Position numbers and translations under genes: made by a program. A stretch of DNA of 64,000 bases from an uncultured Alistipes sp. (lineage in GTDB: Bacteria > Bacteroidota > Bacteroidia > Bacteroidales > Rikenellaceae): the NCBI GenBank assembly GCA_944321175.1, contig CALUKI010000031.1, forward strand, positions 119,870-183,869. The letters are read 5' to 3'. The notes beneath the pieces are model-generated. The model was given only the letters and a program-made list of their open reading frames with translations. It was not told the DNA's origin and searched no databases. Below, piece after piece: positions 52,428 to 61,544 of the stretch (its first letter is position 1; every line of letters begins with the position of its first letter).

Positions 52428-53000
52428 TCACTCGAAAACGTATCCGTTCCTGCCGAGCCAACGACAAAGCGCGGCCTCATCGGCTCCGTTCAGCAAACGC
52501 CCCTCCTGCCATTTCAGAGCCGGATAGGTGCGTTTCAGAACCGCCGCACTGTTGGCAATCCCGCTGCTGCCCGATGTCGCAAAGGGAATTACGGTCTTCC
52601 CGCTCAGATCGCAGGACTCCAGAAACGTATTGACGATGCGCGGGGCAAGATCCCACCAGATCGGATAACCGATGAATATCACATCGAAAGCGGTCGGATC
52701 CACCGCCACAGCCTTCATCTCCGGACGTGCCGCGCCGTCGTTCATCTCTATCGAGCTGCGCGACTCTTTGTCCCGCCAGTCGAGATCGGCCGCCGTATAG
52801 GGTTTCACCGGCTCGATCCCGCAAAGTTCGCCCTTTGTCAGACGGGCGATATTCCGCGCTGCAGCTTCCGTCGTCCCCGTCGCCGAGAAATAAGCCACCA
52901 GGGTCCGCACGGGCCGGTCTTTGCCCGCCGCATTCCCCTGCGCCATAAGTTGTGCATTCATAAACAGAAACATGAACAATAAAACAAATCGGTATTTCAT
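52428..53000 (-). CDS. Flavodoxin with N-terminal signal peptide
   Basis: 190 residues from ATG 53000, which places a signal sequence first (YRFVLLFMFLFMNAQLMAQG). The flavodoxin fold (Flavodoxin_4-like) then starts RTLVAYFSATGTTEAAARNIA, the FMN phosphate loop, with IFIGYPIWWDLAPRIVNTFL and VIPFATSGSSGIANS as further FMN-contacting blocks. Export of a flavodoxin is unusual since FMN normally binds in the cytoplasm. The upstream CMD-cupin and alpha/beta-hydrolase genes on the same strand are also predicted secreted, so the three may form one exported redox/hydrolysis set. A -7 match TAAATTTG lies at plus 53025-53032. Confidence 0.82.
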   Translation of the reverse strand: MKYRFVLLFMFLFMNAQLMAQGNAAGKDRPVRTLVAYFSATGTTEAAARNIARLTKGELCGIEPVKPYTAADLDWRDKESRSSIEMNDGAARPEMKAVAVDPTAFDVIFIGYPIWWDLAPRIVNTFLESCDLSGKTVIPFATSGSSGIANSAAVLKRTYPALKWQEGRLLNGADEAALCRWLGRNGYVFE

Positions 53001-53249
53001 CTCTTCAAAATTTGATCGGATGTTCAAATTTACAAAAAACTGCGGACTTGTCGCTATTTCAAAGGCACCATTCATTCCGTTGCTCCGGCCGCAGATCCGT
53101 TCCGGCGGAACCGCCGGCCGTTTCTCCCGCAATCCTTCGAATCGGCCGGATCCGGCGGATCATCCGCCCTGCCCTCCCCCAAACGGGATCCGGCAGGCTT
53201 CTTTCGCCATGCCTCTCCGTCAGAGACCGTCCGTTTCGATATTGCAATA

Positions 53250-54491
53250 TTACAGGCCGTCGTACTCCTCATCGGTGACGGGAGCGCCCCACGCCACACA
53301 CGAATCACCCCGATAGTCCGTGATGACCAGATGAACGAAACGGCTCTCTTTCGTTGCACCGTGCCAATGTTCCACATCGGCGGGAATGATGCACACATCG
53401 CCTTTGGCAAGTGCCTGGGCTGCCTTGCCGCGTTCCTGATACCATCCGTGTCCTTCGGTCACAAGCAGGATTTGCCGTACCGGATGCCGGTGCCAGTGGT
53501 TCCGGCACCCCGCCTCGAAAACCACATTGCCTACGGCGTAGGCCGTGCTGTCGCTTTTCGGCACGAGTTCCTTCACAAAGGCTTTGCCGGTAAAGTATTC
53601 TGCCGATGCCGCTGCCCCGCGTCCGAAGAGCTCCTCCGACAATGCCGGGGCCTCTCCGTCGGAGCGGGAGTCCGGTATCTCCGCAATCGTCCGGATGGCA
53701 TTCAGGGCATTCGGAAATCCGACATAGGGCAGACACTGTACCATCGCGGCATAGAGTGTCTCGCGTTCACAACCCGCGTGCAGACAACCCGCCGCATGCG
53801 CTGCGATCTGCCGTTCGGCGCCGAGGGTAGCCAATACGCACAACGACAGCAGTTCCCGGCTCTTCACATCCAGCGCGCCCCGCGTATAGAAATCCCCGAA
53901 GCAGAGCTCGGTCAGGAAATCCGGCACCGCCTCGTCCATTCCGTCCGGCAACCCCCGCATCGCTTCGCGGATCTCGTCGCCGTAGAGCGGCCGCTGAACA
54001 GCCGCACCCCGCCGATGACGATCCTCCTCCGTGACGGTCGCCTGTGCCGCAAGCGGCAGGGAGAGGCCGCGTTCGCGGAATACGGCATTGAGCGTCTCGA
54101 CCGCATTCAGCGTACGCGGGAAGCCGATGAACGGGGCGCACTGATAGATGGCTTCGCGCAGTTCGACGGGCGTTACGCCGACATTCAACGCCGCTCCGGC
54201 ATGAGCCTTCAGTTGCGGCAGGGTCTGCATCGTTGCAAGGCAGACGCAGGTAATCATCTCCCGCTGCCGCAGATCAAGCCTTCCCGTGCGGAAGACCTCT
54301 CCGAAGATGAATTTTTGCAGAATGTCCATCAGTTCGGGATCCGCACCCCCGCCGCTCAAGGCTTCGCCGCCGAACAGGGCGCGATAATTTTTCTTGCAGA
54401 TTTCAATCCGATCCATCGCATCGTAATTTTGTGAAAACAGCGGCGCCGCACCAAACAGTGACAACATAACCGCCAGCAATATCCGTTTCAT
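53250..54491 (-). CDS. Secreted double carboxymuconolactone-decarboxylase-cupin protein
   Basis: 413 residues from ATG 54491 (signal MKRILLAVMLSLFGAAPLFS). Two CMD/AhpD-like domains are visible. The first is at about 40-145 (FRTGRLDLRQREMITCVCLATMQ, LKAHAGAALNVGVTPVELREAIYQCAPFIGFPRTLNAV). The second is at about 175-285 (DFYTRGALDVKSRELLSLCVLATL, HAAGCLHAGCERETLYAAMVQCLPYVGFPNALNAI). A cupin follows at about 310-405 with metal-type His residues (EAGCRNHWHRHPVRQILLVTEGHGWYQERG, IIPADVEHWHGA). The CMD domains lack the canonical CxxC of AhpD (CVC/CAP pattern). Such proteins cluster with hydrolases and flavodoxins, but the reaction is unknown. It starts 18 nt after the hydrolase stop. Confidence 0.85.
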   Translation of the reverse strand: MKRILLAVMLSLFGAAPLFSQNYDAMDRIEICKKNYRALFGGEALSGGGADPELMDILQKFIFGEVFRTGRLDLRQREMITCVCLATMQTLPQLKAHAGAALNVGVTPVELREAIYQCAPFIGFPRTLNAVETLNAVFRERGLSLPLAAQATVTEEDRHRRGAAVQRPLYGDEIREAMRGLPDGMDEAVPDFLTELCFGDFYTRGALDVKSRELLSLCVLATLGAERQIAAHAAGCLHAGCERETLYAAMVQCLPYVGFPNALNAIRTIAEIPDSRSDGEAPALSEELFGRGAAASAEYFTGKAFVKELVPKSDSTAYAVGNVVFEAGCRNHWHRHPVRQILLVTEGHGWYQERGKAAQALAKGDVCIIPADVEHWHGATKESRFVHLVITDYRGDSCVAWGAPVTDEEYDGL

Positions 54492-54509
54492 GGCACTGCG
54501 GGTTCGCAA

Positions 54510-55598
54510 CTATTCCGAAACATCGCCGAAAGCCGTCCGATAAAACCGCTCGATCCGCTCGAAAGGAATCACGTCGAGGTTGTCGTACAGATCGACATGA
54601 TTGGCGCCGGGGATGATGACCAGCTCCTTGTTGTCGCCCTTCAACCGTTTGAAGGCATCTTCGCTGAAATAGCGGGAATGAGCTTCGGAACCGTGAAGCA
54701 TCAGGACGGCGCTGCGGATCTCCCCGATATAGGAGAGAATCGGCATATTAATGAAAGCCAGAGAGTTGGTTTTCAAGAGTCCCTTGTTCGAATTGGGGGA
54801 ACGGCGATGGTAGCCGCGTTCGGTCTTGTAGTAATCGTGGTACTGGCGCACGAAGAGCGGTGCATCGGCCGGCAGCGGATCGACCACGCCGCCGTCGCAT
54901 TCGCCGACACCCGTGCGATACTCTTCGCCGCGACGGGCATTGAGCTGCCTGCGCAGTTCGTAGCGGTCGTCCGCGCTCATGGCATCGAAATACCCGTTCG
55001 CATTCACACGGCTCATGTCATACATGGTCGAGGTAACCGTCGCCCTGATGCGGGGATCGTTGGCTGCGGCATTGAGCGCGAAGCCGCCCCAGCCGCAGAT
55101 GCCGCAGATACCGATCCGTTCGGCGTCGGCATCGTCGCGCGCGGTCAGATAATCGACCGCCGCACTGAAATCGTCCGTGCTGATCTCCGGCGATGTCAGG
55201 TAACGCGGCGTGCCGCCGCTCTCGCCGTAGAACGACGGATCGAACGCGATGGTCAGAAATCCGCGTTCGGCCAGAATCTGGGCGTAATGGCCCGACACCT
55301 GCTCCTTGACGGCACCGTAAGGGCCGCAAACGGCAATGGCGGCCAAGCGCCCCGCCGCATTCTTCGGTTTGTACAGATCGGCGGCAAGCGTGATGCCGTA
55401 ACGGTTGTGGAAGGTGATTTTCGTGTGCTCCACCTTGTCGCTCTGCGGGAAAGTCTTGTCCCACTCCTGCGTCAGTTCCAATTGTTCCATATCATTCTGT
55501 TTTGACAGTTTTCCTGCTCTTGTACAGGCCGTCTGTGCGATACCGGCAATAAGCGGAAGCATCGCCAGAACCAGTTTGACTCTTTTCGATCCTTTCAT
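54510..55598 (-). CDS. Alpha/beta-hydrolase (dienelactone-hydrolase-like) lipoprotein
   Basis: 362 residues. The signal ends LPLIAGIAQTAC, probably type II. The hydrolase fold begins ITFHNRYGITLAADLYKPKN. The oxyanion region is IAVCGPYGAVKEQ. The nucleophile elbow reads GICGICGWGGFALNAA, where GxCxG places Cys rather than Ser as nucleophile, as in dienelactone hydrolases and YcjY-like enzymes. The acid and His lie in VLMLHGSEAHSRYFSEDA and PGANHVDLYDNLD. Substrate unknown. First gene of the secreted set; TACCTTTG (plus 55776-55783) is its -7 candidate, giving a leader of about 170 nt. Confidence 0.83.
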   Translation of the reverse strand: MKGSKRVKLVLAMLPLIAGIAQTACTRAGKLSKQNDMEQLELTQEWDKTFPQSDKVEHTKITFHNRYGITLAADLYKPKNAAGRLAAIAVCGPYGAVKEQVSGHYAQILAERGFLTIAFDPSFYGESGGTPRYLTSPEISTDDFSAAVDYLTARDDADAERIGICGICGWGGFALNAAANDPRIRATVTSTMYDMSRVNANGYFDAMSADDRYELRRQLNARRGEEYRTGVGECDGGVVDPLPADAPLFVRQYHDYYKTERGYHRRSPNSNKGLLKTNSLAFINMPILSYIGEIRSAVLMLHGSEAHSRYFSEDAFKRLKGDNKELVIIPGANHVDLYDNLDVIPFERIERFYRTAFGDVSE

Positions 55599-56104
55599 TT
55601 CCGTATTCTTTAAGATTCTTTATGGAGCGTATCCCGTATGGGCTCTGTCTTTTGCGGATCAGCATCCGCCATATGGGGGCCCGATCCGTATGGCCTGTAT
55701 CCTTGACGGGCCGCATCCATCCGCACGGGAGGAGCCGTTCTCCCTGCTTGGAGCGGGAATGTCCCGATTCCAATGCAAAGGTATGAAACTTCCGGACTGC
55801 ATCCCTTAAATGATTTACGGAGGAATCTACCATTTTTACCGTTTTCCGCCGCTGTCCCGTCTGCTGCCGGAACCCGTGCACGGAATCCCGAATTCCGAAG
55901 CCCATCTCCGAATTCGGGCCGCATCGCTTGCCGGAAGTTTTTCGCAGGCCGGAGAGGAGCCGCTTGCAGAGACCGCACCGGCCGGACGGTCAGAAATCAT
56001 AACAAATAGAGCATATCGAATAATCATTTCCGTGCGGCAAACATTGCCGGACGGGCGATTCTCACTACCTTTAACCCCGTATAAACACATAATGTTCACA
56101 GACC
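55599..56104. other. Divergent intergenic region
   Basis: About 506 bp between the hydrolase and the GH106 gene. It holds the minus-strand -7 TACCTTTG (plus 55776-55783) and the plus-strand promoter at 56044-56073. No AraC-type regulator or other gene was found, although the gap is long for this genome. Confidence 0.5.
56044..56073 (+). promoter_or_regulatory. Promoter of the GH106-type gene
   Basis: TTG at 56044-56046, a 19-nt spacer and TACCTTTA at 56066-56073 (last base differs from consensus), 31 nt before the ATG. Confidence 0.6.
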
Positions 56105-58969
56105 ATGTTCAATCGACTGCTACAGGCCCTGAGCGTCACGGCACTATCGGCCTTTGCCATTGTCGGGACGGCACATTCCGCTCCGACGGATCTTTCGGGC
56201 GACGCCTTTCTGAAACCCATCCCCGCAAACCGGCTCTATGAGAAATTCCGCTCTCCCGACAACGCCTCGCGGCCTTTCGTCCGGTGGTGGTGGAACGGCA
56301 CACGGATATGCGAAGCGGAGATCGTCCGCGAGCTCGATTCGATGCAGCGTGCGGGCTTCGGCGGTGTGGAGATCAACTCCATCGCCTTCCCCAACGAATT
56401 CAAGGACACATTGGGATATGCACAGGTGCCCTGGCTTTCGGAGCGCTGGCTGGAGCTGGTGAAATTTACCGTCGAGGAGGCGCACAAACGCGGCATGTAC
56501 AGCGACCTGATTGTCGGATCGGGCTGGCCCTTCGGCGGGGAGTTCCTCACGCGCGACCAGCAGATCAAGATGATGGCGCTCGGCACGCTCGAATTCGAAG
56601 GCCCCTGCCGCGTAACCGTCCGCACGGAGGATCTCATCCGAAGCGCTACGCCCAAATTGCTTTCGGCCAACCGTGACAAGCTCTCCGAACTGATCGAAGT
56701 ACGGCTCTTTCCGGCCCATATCACGGAGCTGACCGCCGGCACCCCCGTTGCATTCGAAAAGGGTGCACAGGAGGTGACGTTCGATGTTCCGGCCGGCCGG
56801 CACTTTGCCTACGCCGTCGTCAAACATACGGGTTACATGGCGGTCATTCACGGCGCGTTGGGCGCCAGAGGTCCCGTTCTCGACCATTTCAACGCCGAAG
56901 CGGTACGGCTTTACCTCAACCGCATGTCCGATGCGATGAAACCCGTATTGGGCAATCTGGGAGAGCGGATCCGTTCGTTCTTCACCGACAGTTTCGAACT
57001 GGAAGGATCGAACTGGTGCAGCGACATCCGCGAAGAGTTCCGGCGCCGGCGCGGCTACGACCTCTACACCTACTATCCGTTGATCCTGAAGAAGGTCGGC
57101 CCCTACGGCAACGAAATCAAGACGCCCTACGGTGCCCGGATCGATCCCGATGTCATGGAGCAGATCTACCGCATGCGCTACGACTACGAGCTGACGCTTG
57201 CGGAGCTCTTCGAGGAGCGTTTTCTGAGCCAGCTCAGGGCTTGGTGCCGCTCCTGCGGGGTCAAGTCGCGCATTCAGGCCTACGGCAAGGGCTGCACACC
57301 TGTCGAATCGCTGCTCGATGTCGATATTCCGGAGTGCGAAACGTGGTACCACAAGGAGAACGGCGAGATCTTCCCCGACCACTCGATGTCGGGACACGGC
57401 TACAAGATGGTCAACAAATTCGTAGCTTCGGCCGCCCACCTTGCAGGCAAAGAGGTCGTCAGTTGCGAGGAGATCACCAATACGCGTTTCGTCTTCAACG
57501 AGACGCTCGAACGCATCAAGGTCACGGGCGACCTGAGCAACCTTTCGGGAGTGACACACTCGGTGCTGCACGGCTACAACTACTCGCCGGCCGAGGCGCC
57601 GTTCCCCGGCTGGATACGATACGGCACCTTCTTCAGCGAACGCAATACGCTGTGGCCCTACTTCCCGGAATGGGTCGAATACAAGGCGCGGCTCTCGACC
57701 GTGCTGCGCAACGCCGAGATGCAGACCGACATCGCGCTGCTGCAGCCGCTGGCCGACATGTGGACCTATCTGGCGCCGCAGTTCGAGCCGTCGCCGGGCA
57801 AGTGGCGTCCGTTCTACGTCAACACGATCTGGGAGGCGATCCACCAGAACGGCGGAGGCTGCGACTATCTGACCGAAGGCATTCTGTGCAAGGCCACCTT
57901 CGCCGACGGCCGGATCAATTACGGCCCGCGCAGCTACAAGGCGCTGCTGTTGCTTGAGGTGGAGACGATCCGTCCCGAGACGCTCGAAGCGATCGGCCGC
58001 TACGCGGCTGCCGGCGGCAAGGTCTTCTTCATCGGCAGCCGTCCCTCGAAGGCGCCGGGCATGGCCGGACTGAAAGGCGGCGACCGCGACGTGCAGCAGC
58101 TGGTCGAAAAGCTCATGCGGCAATATCCCGATCGGATTTATCATGTTGCGGGGCCGAAGAAAGGGCACCTGCTCGAATGGTACGGCGCATTGCAGGAGCA
58201 GTACGGTCTGACGCCCGACGTCCGGATTGCCGAACCGCAGACGTTCGTGAGCCAGAACCACTACAAAACGGGCAAGCTGGATATTTTCTTCTTCTCGAAC
58301 TTCAGCCTGACGGAGGCCCACACGATCGATGCCGATTTCAATATCGATCTTCAGGGCCGGCGCATGTGGCTGTGGGATCCCAAGACGGGCGACCGCACGC
58401 TGCTGCCCGACACGGGACGACGGCTGCAGCTTCATTTGGAGCCGACCGAAACCCGCCTCGTGGTCTTCGACAAGCCGCTGAAGGGTGTTGCGCCGGCAGC
58501 TCCGGAACCGCGTTTCGCGGAGCCTGACAGCCGGCTGTCCCCCACATGGAAGATGACCTTCGCGCACTACGACGGCACGATCTCGACGCTTGTGACCGGC
58601 CAGCCGTTCGATTTGGGCAAGGATGCACGTTACAACGCCTTTGCGGGACGCATTGCCTGCGAGACGACGCTCGATCTCACGCCGGAGCGCTGCACGCACA
58701 TGGAGTTCGGTGTGGAGAACTGCGTATCGGAGCTCTATGTCAACGGCCGAAAGGCCGGCATGGTGTGGCATGGACGTCATATCTATGATGTAAGGGGGCT
58801 TCTGCGGGAGGGGCGCAACGAGATACGGCTCGTGCTCACGACCACGCTGGGCAACTACATGCTCTCGATGAAGGAGAATCCGACGATGGTCAAATGGAGC
58901 AAGAACAAATACATCCAGACGATCAATCCCTGCGGTCTGACATGGGGCCCTGCCATCTATCGGAAATAA
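56105..58969 (+). CDS. Secreted GH106-type glycoside hydrolase (alpha-L-rhamnosidase-like)
   Basis: 954 residues. The signal peptide ends around IVGTAHSAP. The N-terminus has the GH106/rhamnosidase-related motif SRPFVRWWWNGTRICEAEIVRELDSMQRAGFGGVEIN, then GMYSDLIVGSGWPFGG, SFELEGSNWCSD with a candidate acid and CEEITNTRFVFNETLERIK. The C-terminus has a galactose-binding-like domain (ELYVNGRKAGMVWHGRHIYDVRGLLREGRNEIRLVL). The family acts on rhamnose-containing plant or pectic glycans in Bacteroidota, but rhamnose specificity is not proven from sequence. No SusC/D or sigma regulator is adjacent, so it is an orphan enzyme. Confidence 0.85.
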   Translation: MFNRLLQALSVTALSAFAIVGTAHSAPTDLSGDAFLKPIPANRLYEKFRSPDNASRPFVRWWWNGTRICEAEIVRELDSMQRAGFGGVEINSIAFPNEFKDTLGYAQVPWLSERWLELVKFTVEEAHKRGMYSDLIVGSGWPFGGEFLTRDQQIKMMALGTLEFEGPCRVTVRTEDLIRSATPKLLSANRDKLSELIEVRLFPAHITELTAGTPVAFEKGAQEVTFDVPAGRHFAYAVVKHTGYMAVIHGALGARGPVLDHFNAEAVRLYLNRMSDAMKPVLGNLGERIRSFFTDSFELEGSNWCSDIREEFRRRRGYDLYTYYPLILKKVGPYGNEIKTPYGARIDPDVMEQIYRMRYDYELTLAELFEERFLSQLRAWCRSCGVKSRIQAYGKGCTPVESLLDVDIPECETWYHKENGEIFPDHSMSGHGYKMVNKFVASAAHLAGKEVVSCEEITNTRFVFNETLERIKVTGDLSNLSGVTHSVLHGYNYSPAEAPFPGWIRYGTFFSERNTLWPYFPEWVEYKARLSTVLRNAEMQTDIALLQPLADMWTYLAPQFEPSPGKWRPFYVNTIWEAIHQNGGGCDYLTEGILCKATFADGRINYGPRSYKALLLLEVETIRPETLEAIGRYAAAGGKVFFIGSRPSKAPGMAGLKGGDRDVQQLVEKLMRQYPDRIYHVAGPKKGHLLEWYGALQEQYGLTPDVRIAEPQTFVSQNHYKTGKLDIFFFSNFSLTEAHTIDADFNIDLQGRRMWLWDPKTGDRTLLPDTGRRLQLHLEPTETRLVVFDKPLKGVAPAAPEPRFAEPDSRLSPTWKMTFAHYDGTISTLVTGQPFDLGKDARYNAFAGRIACETTLDLTPERCTHMEFGVENCVSELYVNGRKAGMVWHGRHIYDVRGLLREGRNEIRLVLTTTLGNYMLSMKENPTMVKWSKNKYIQTINPCGLTWGPAIYRK

Positions 58970-59064
58970 CGGGAGGCGAGACCCTACAAGACGATGCAGG
59001 ACAACGGCGGGGAGCCGCCAAAGGGCCACACTCCGGCGCATAAGTCGTCCCGGAGATTTGGAGT

Positions 59065-59097
59065 GGAATCCGCCCGCAAAGGGGCGGATTCCGTTTT
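59065..59097 (+). terminator. Terminator after GH106 gene
   Basis: GGAATCCGCCC / GGGCGGATTCC with a 6-nt loop followed by GTTTT, 96 nt after the stop. Confidence 0.85.
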
Positions 59098-59314
59098 CAC
59101 CACCCAATGCCGTTGCCATATGCTGTCCTAACCCGCCTAACGGATCATCGGCATCATCACGGAAATGCGCGGCCGATTGAATACACAGATAAAGGTATTC
59201 AACACCGGACGCCGATCGAACAGAGGCTGCAAACGGTCAGACCCCCTCCCCTTCCGTCTCTATCAAAACAGGGCTGTTCCATACGGAAAAATCATCTCGC
59301 CAACCATACTGAGC

Positions 59315-59345
59315 TTGCAGTTCCGGCGGAAAAAGCGTAATTTCG
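59315..59345 (+). promoter_or_regulatory. ung promoter
   Basis: TTG at 59315-59317, a 20-nt spacer and TAATTTCG at 59338-59345 (one mismatch in -7), 19 nt before the ATG. Confidence 0.55.
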
Positions 59346-59364
59346 CAGAAAGCAACGGCGTAAA

Positions 59365-60027
59365 ATGGAGGTGAGAATCGAGGAAAGCTGGCGCAACGTG
59401 CTGCAGGAGGAGTTCGACAAGCCCTATTTCGTAAAACTGGCGGCATTCATCCGCGAAGAGTACCGCACGCGGCAGATCTGTCCGGTCAACCGGGATCTCT
59501 TCCGCGTCTTCAACCGCTGTCCCTTCGGGCGGGTGCGCGTCGTGATCCTCGGTCAGGATCCCTACCCCGATCCCCGCTACTACTACGGCATCTGTTTTTC
59601 AGTACCCGACGGCGTTCCGATTCCGGGCTCGCTGCGCAACATCTTCCGCGAGATCCACGACGACACGGGACGCCCCCTGCCCGCATCGGGACGTCTGGAG
59701 CGTTGGGTCGAACAGGGTGTGCTGCTGATGAACACGATCTTTACCGTCAGGGCATTCGACAGCGGCTCGCACAGGGGACACGGCTGGGAGGAGTTTTCGG
59801 ATGCCGTCATCCGGCATCTGAGCGACCGGCGCGACCATCTGGTTTTTCTGTTGTGGGGCGCCGAGGCACAGCGCAAAATCCCGCTCATCGATGCGTCGCG
59901 GCATCTGATCCTCACGGCCGCACACCCGTCGCCGCGCTCGGCCGACAGGGGGTTCTTCGGCTGCCGGCATTTCAGCCGGGCAAACAGCTATCTGCGCGAA
60001 CACGGAATCGCGGAAATCGAATGGTAA
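59365..60027 (+). CDS. ung: Uracil-DNA glycosylase, family 1
   Basis: 220 residues. The water-activating loop reads GQDPYPDPRYYYGICFSV (catalytic Asp and Tyr kept; the usual His of GQDPYH is Pro). The uracil-recognition Asn is in LLMNTIFTV, and the Leu/His loop is HPSPRSADRGFFGCRHFS. The enzyme removes uracil from DNA to begin base-excision repair. The Pro and the YYYG variation in the first loop are not the common form. GNAT follows 32 nt later on the same strand. Confidence 0.9.
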   Translation: MEVRIEESWRNVLQEEFDKPYFVKLAAFIREEYRTRQICPVNRDLFRVFNRCPFGRVRVVILGQDPYPDPRYYYGICFSVPDGVPIPGSLRNIFREIHDDTGRPLPASGRLERWVEQGVLLMNTIFTVRAFDSGSHRGHGWEEFSDAVIRHLSDRRDHLVFLLWGAEAQRKIPLIDASRHLILTAAHPSPRSADRGFFGCRHFSRANSYLREHGIAEIEW

Positions 60028-60059
60028 CCGCATGAACCTAAAACCGATCTATTGAATTC

Positions 60060-60515
60060 ATGATGGAGATTCGGGAGATCCTCGAAAACAAGACGGAGTT
60101 CCTTCCGTTGCTGCTCGTCGGTGACGAACAGCAGGAGATGATCCTGCGCTATCTGTCGCGCGGACGGCTCTTTGCGCTCTACGACCCGCAGTTGTGCGCC
60201 GTCGGAGTCATAACCGACGAAGGGGACGGCTGTTGCGAATTGAAGAACCTTGCCGTCGATCCCGCACGCCGGCGCCGCGGATACGGCCGCCGCATGGTCG
60301 GATTCATCGCATCGCTTGCGGCCCGGCAAGGTTATCGCATGTTGCGGGTCGGAACAGGTGAGAACCCTTCGACGCTCCGGTTCTATGCACATTGCGGATT
60401 CCGTCCCGTCGGGCGTATCCCCGACTTTTTCACCCGCAACTACGATCACCCGATCGTCGAAGAGGGCATCCTGTTGCGCGACATGATCCTCCTCGAACAG
60501 GAACTCCGGTCATAA
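60060..60515 (+). CDS. GNAT family N-acetyltransferase
   Basis: 151 residues (tandem ATG at 60060/60063). The GNAT core is CELKNLAVDPARRRRGYGRRMVGFIASLA with the acetyl-CoA pyrophosphate loop RRRRGYG, then LRVGTGENPSTLRFYAHCGFRPVGRIPDFF. It transfers acetyl from acetyl-CoA to an unknown amine. Close spacing after ung suggests a shared transcript. Confidence 0.85.
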   Translation: MMEIREILENKTEFLPLLLVGDEQQEMILRYLSRGRLFALYDPQLCAVGVITDEGDGCCELKNLAVDPARRRRGYGRRMVGFIASLAARQGYRMLRVGTGENPSTLRFYAHCGFRPVGRIPDFFTRNYDHPIVEEGILLRDMILLEQELRS

Positions 60516-60528
60516 GAGAACCACGACT

Positions 60529-60538
60529 CCCCCCCCCG
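60529..60538. repeat. Poly-C/poly-G homopolymer between convergent genes
   Basis: A run of about nine to ten C between the stops of the GNAT and EFR1 genes. One of several homopolymeric G/C tracts in intergenic positions of this window. Confidence 0.6.
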
Positions 60539-60561
60539 TTTTTATTGCATGTGCACACGGA

Positions 60562-61386
60562 TCATACCTTTGTCCGATTAGGCTTGCGCTGCGGGAAATT
60601 GTGCGACAGCACAGGTGCAAAAGGCGAATCATAGCTCCGCGCACCGGCCGGACACCCTTTGACGCAGGCACAGCAACGGATGCAGCGCGAAGCATCCGTA
60701 TGCAGTTCGTCGCCGGCAGCTACCGCTTCCGTCGGGCACACCTCCACGCAATGGCCGCAGTGCGTACACCGCTCAGCGGAGGTCTCGACCGCCACACGCG
60801 CAGGATGATGCTTCTGTTTGCGGCGGTAGCCGAGGACAAAACGCAGAAACCGCCATGTCGAAAGCATCCCGTTCCGCACGCCGGGCAATGCAGCCGCATC
60901 GATCCGACGGACACCGTGTGAGGCCAGTTTTGCCGCAACGGCACGCCCGAAAGCCTCGGCCTCCCGACAATCCCGTTCATCCGGACGCCCTGCGGCAATC
61001 GGATAACGGGAGGTCGAATAGGAGTGTTCTCCCACAAAGGCCCCGACACCCACCGTCACGAAACCGCGTTGTGCAACGAATGCAGAGAGTTCCCGTGCCG
61101 CGCTGCCATGGTCGCGGTTTCCATAGACGACGATGACGACGGCCGGCGTGCCGTCACCCCGTATCTTCTCCATACGCTGCAACGCCAAAGGCGCTGCATG
61201 TCCGCCATAGACCGGCACGGCAAAGATTGCGACGGAATCGGCCGCAGCCGTAAAGCAGACCTCCCCGTGTGTGGCATCGTGGAAAAGCGTCTGCGGTACA
61301 TTCATCCCGCGTCCAACGGCCTCGGCCACACGACGCGAGGTTCCCGTAGGCGAGAAACAACAGATATGGGAACCGTTCAATTCCAT
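60562..61386 (-). CDS. Flavodoxin-like protein with two [4Fe-4S] clusters (EFR1-type)
   Basis: 274 residues from ATG 61386 (MELNGSHICCFSPTGTSRRVA). The N-terminal FMN loop is SPTGTSRRVAEAVG with AVPVYGGHAAP further on. The C-terminus has CTHCGHCVEVCP and CIRCCACVKGCP ferredoxin motifs. This matches the EFR1 family of flavodoxin-ferredoxin fusion proteins in anaerobes. It is presumably an electron carrier, partner unknown. It is adjacent to a nitroreductase gene on the same strand (158 nt upstream). A C10-class tract separates its 3' end from the GNAT gene. Confidence 0.87.
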   Translation of the reverse strand: MELNGSHICCFSPTGTSRRVAEAVGRGMNVPQTLFHDATHGEVCFTAAADSVAIFAVPVYGGHAAPLALQRMEKIRGDGTPAVVIVVYGNRDHGSAARELSAFVAQRGFVTVGVGAFVGEHSYSTSRYPIAAGRPDERDCREAEAFGRAVAAKLASHGVRRIDAAALPGVRNGMLSTWRFLRFVLGYRRKQKHHPARVAVETSAERCTHCGHCVEVCPTEAVAAGDELHTDASRCIRCCACVKGCPAGARSYDSPFAPVLSHNFPQRKPNRTKV

Positions 61387-61544
61387 TGCAACCGTATTTT
61401 TTACAAGACAACTGCTTTCGACGAGTTTCCGGCAACTCTTCCGGCACCGTCTCCGGGCCGTCGCTGCAGACTTTGCGGCCGGACGGGAATCGCAGGTTTT
61501 ACATGATACATCCATCCGCAAGGCTGCACAGACAGCCGAAGCCG

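Larger units (their letters stand above)
58970..59364. other. Intergenic region between the GH106 gene and ung
   Basis: 395 bp with the terminator at 59065-59097 and the ung promoter at 59315-59345. Nothing else recognised. Confidence 0.5.

Noticed and set aside
56144..59119. Very long antisense open frames, such as 991 codons on the minus strand at 56144-59119, 1027 codons at 29053-32136 and 787 codons on the plus strand at 19376-21739
   Set aside because: They mirror GH106, PBP1A and prolyl oligopeptidase genes in GC-rich DNA, have Arg/Gly/Val-rich mirror composition, no family similarity and no start context.
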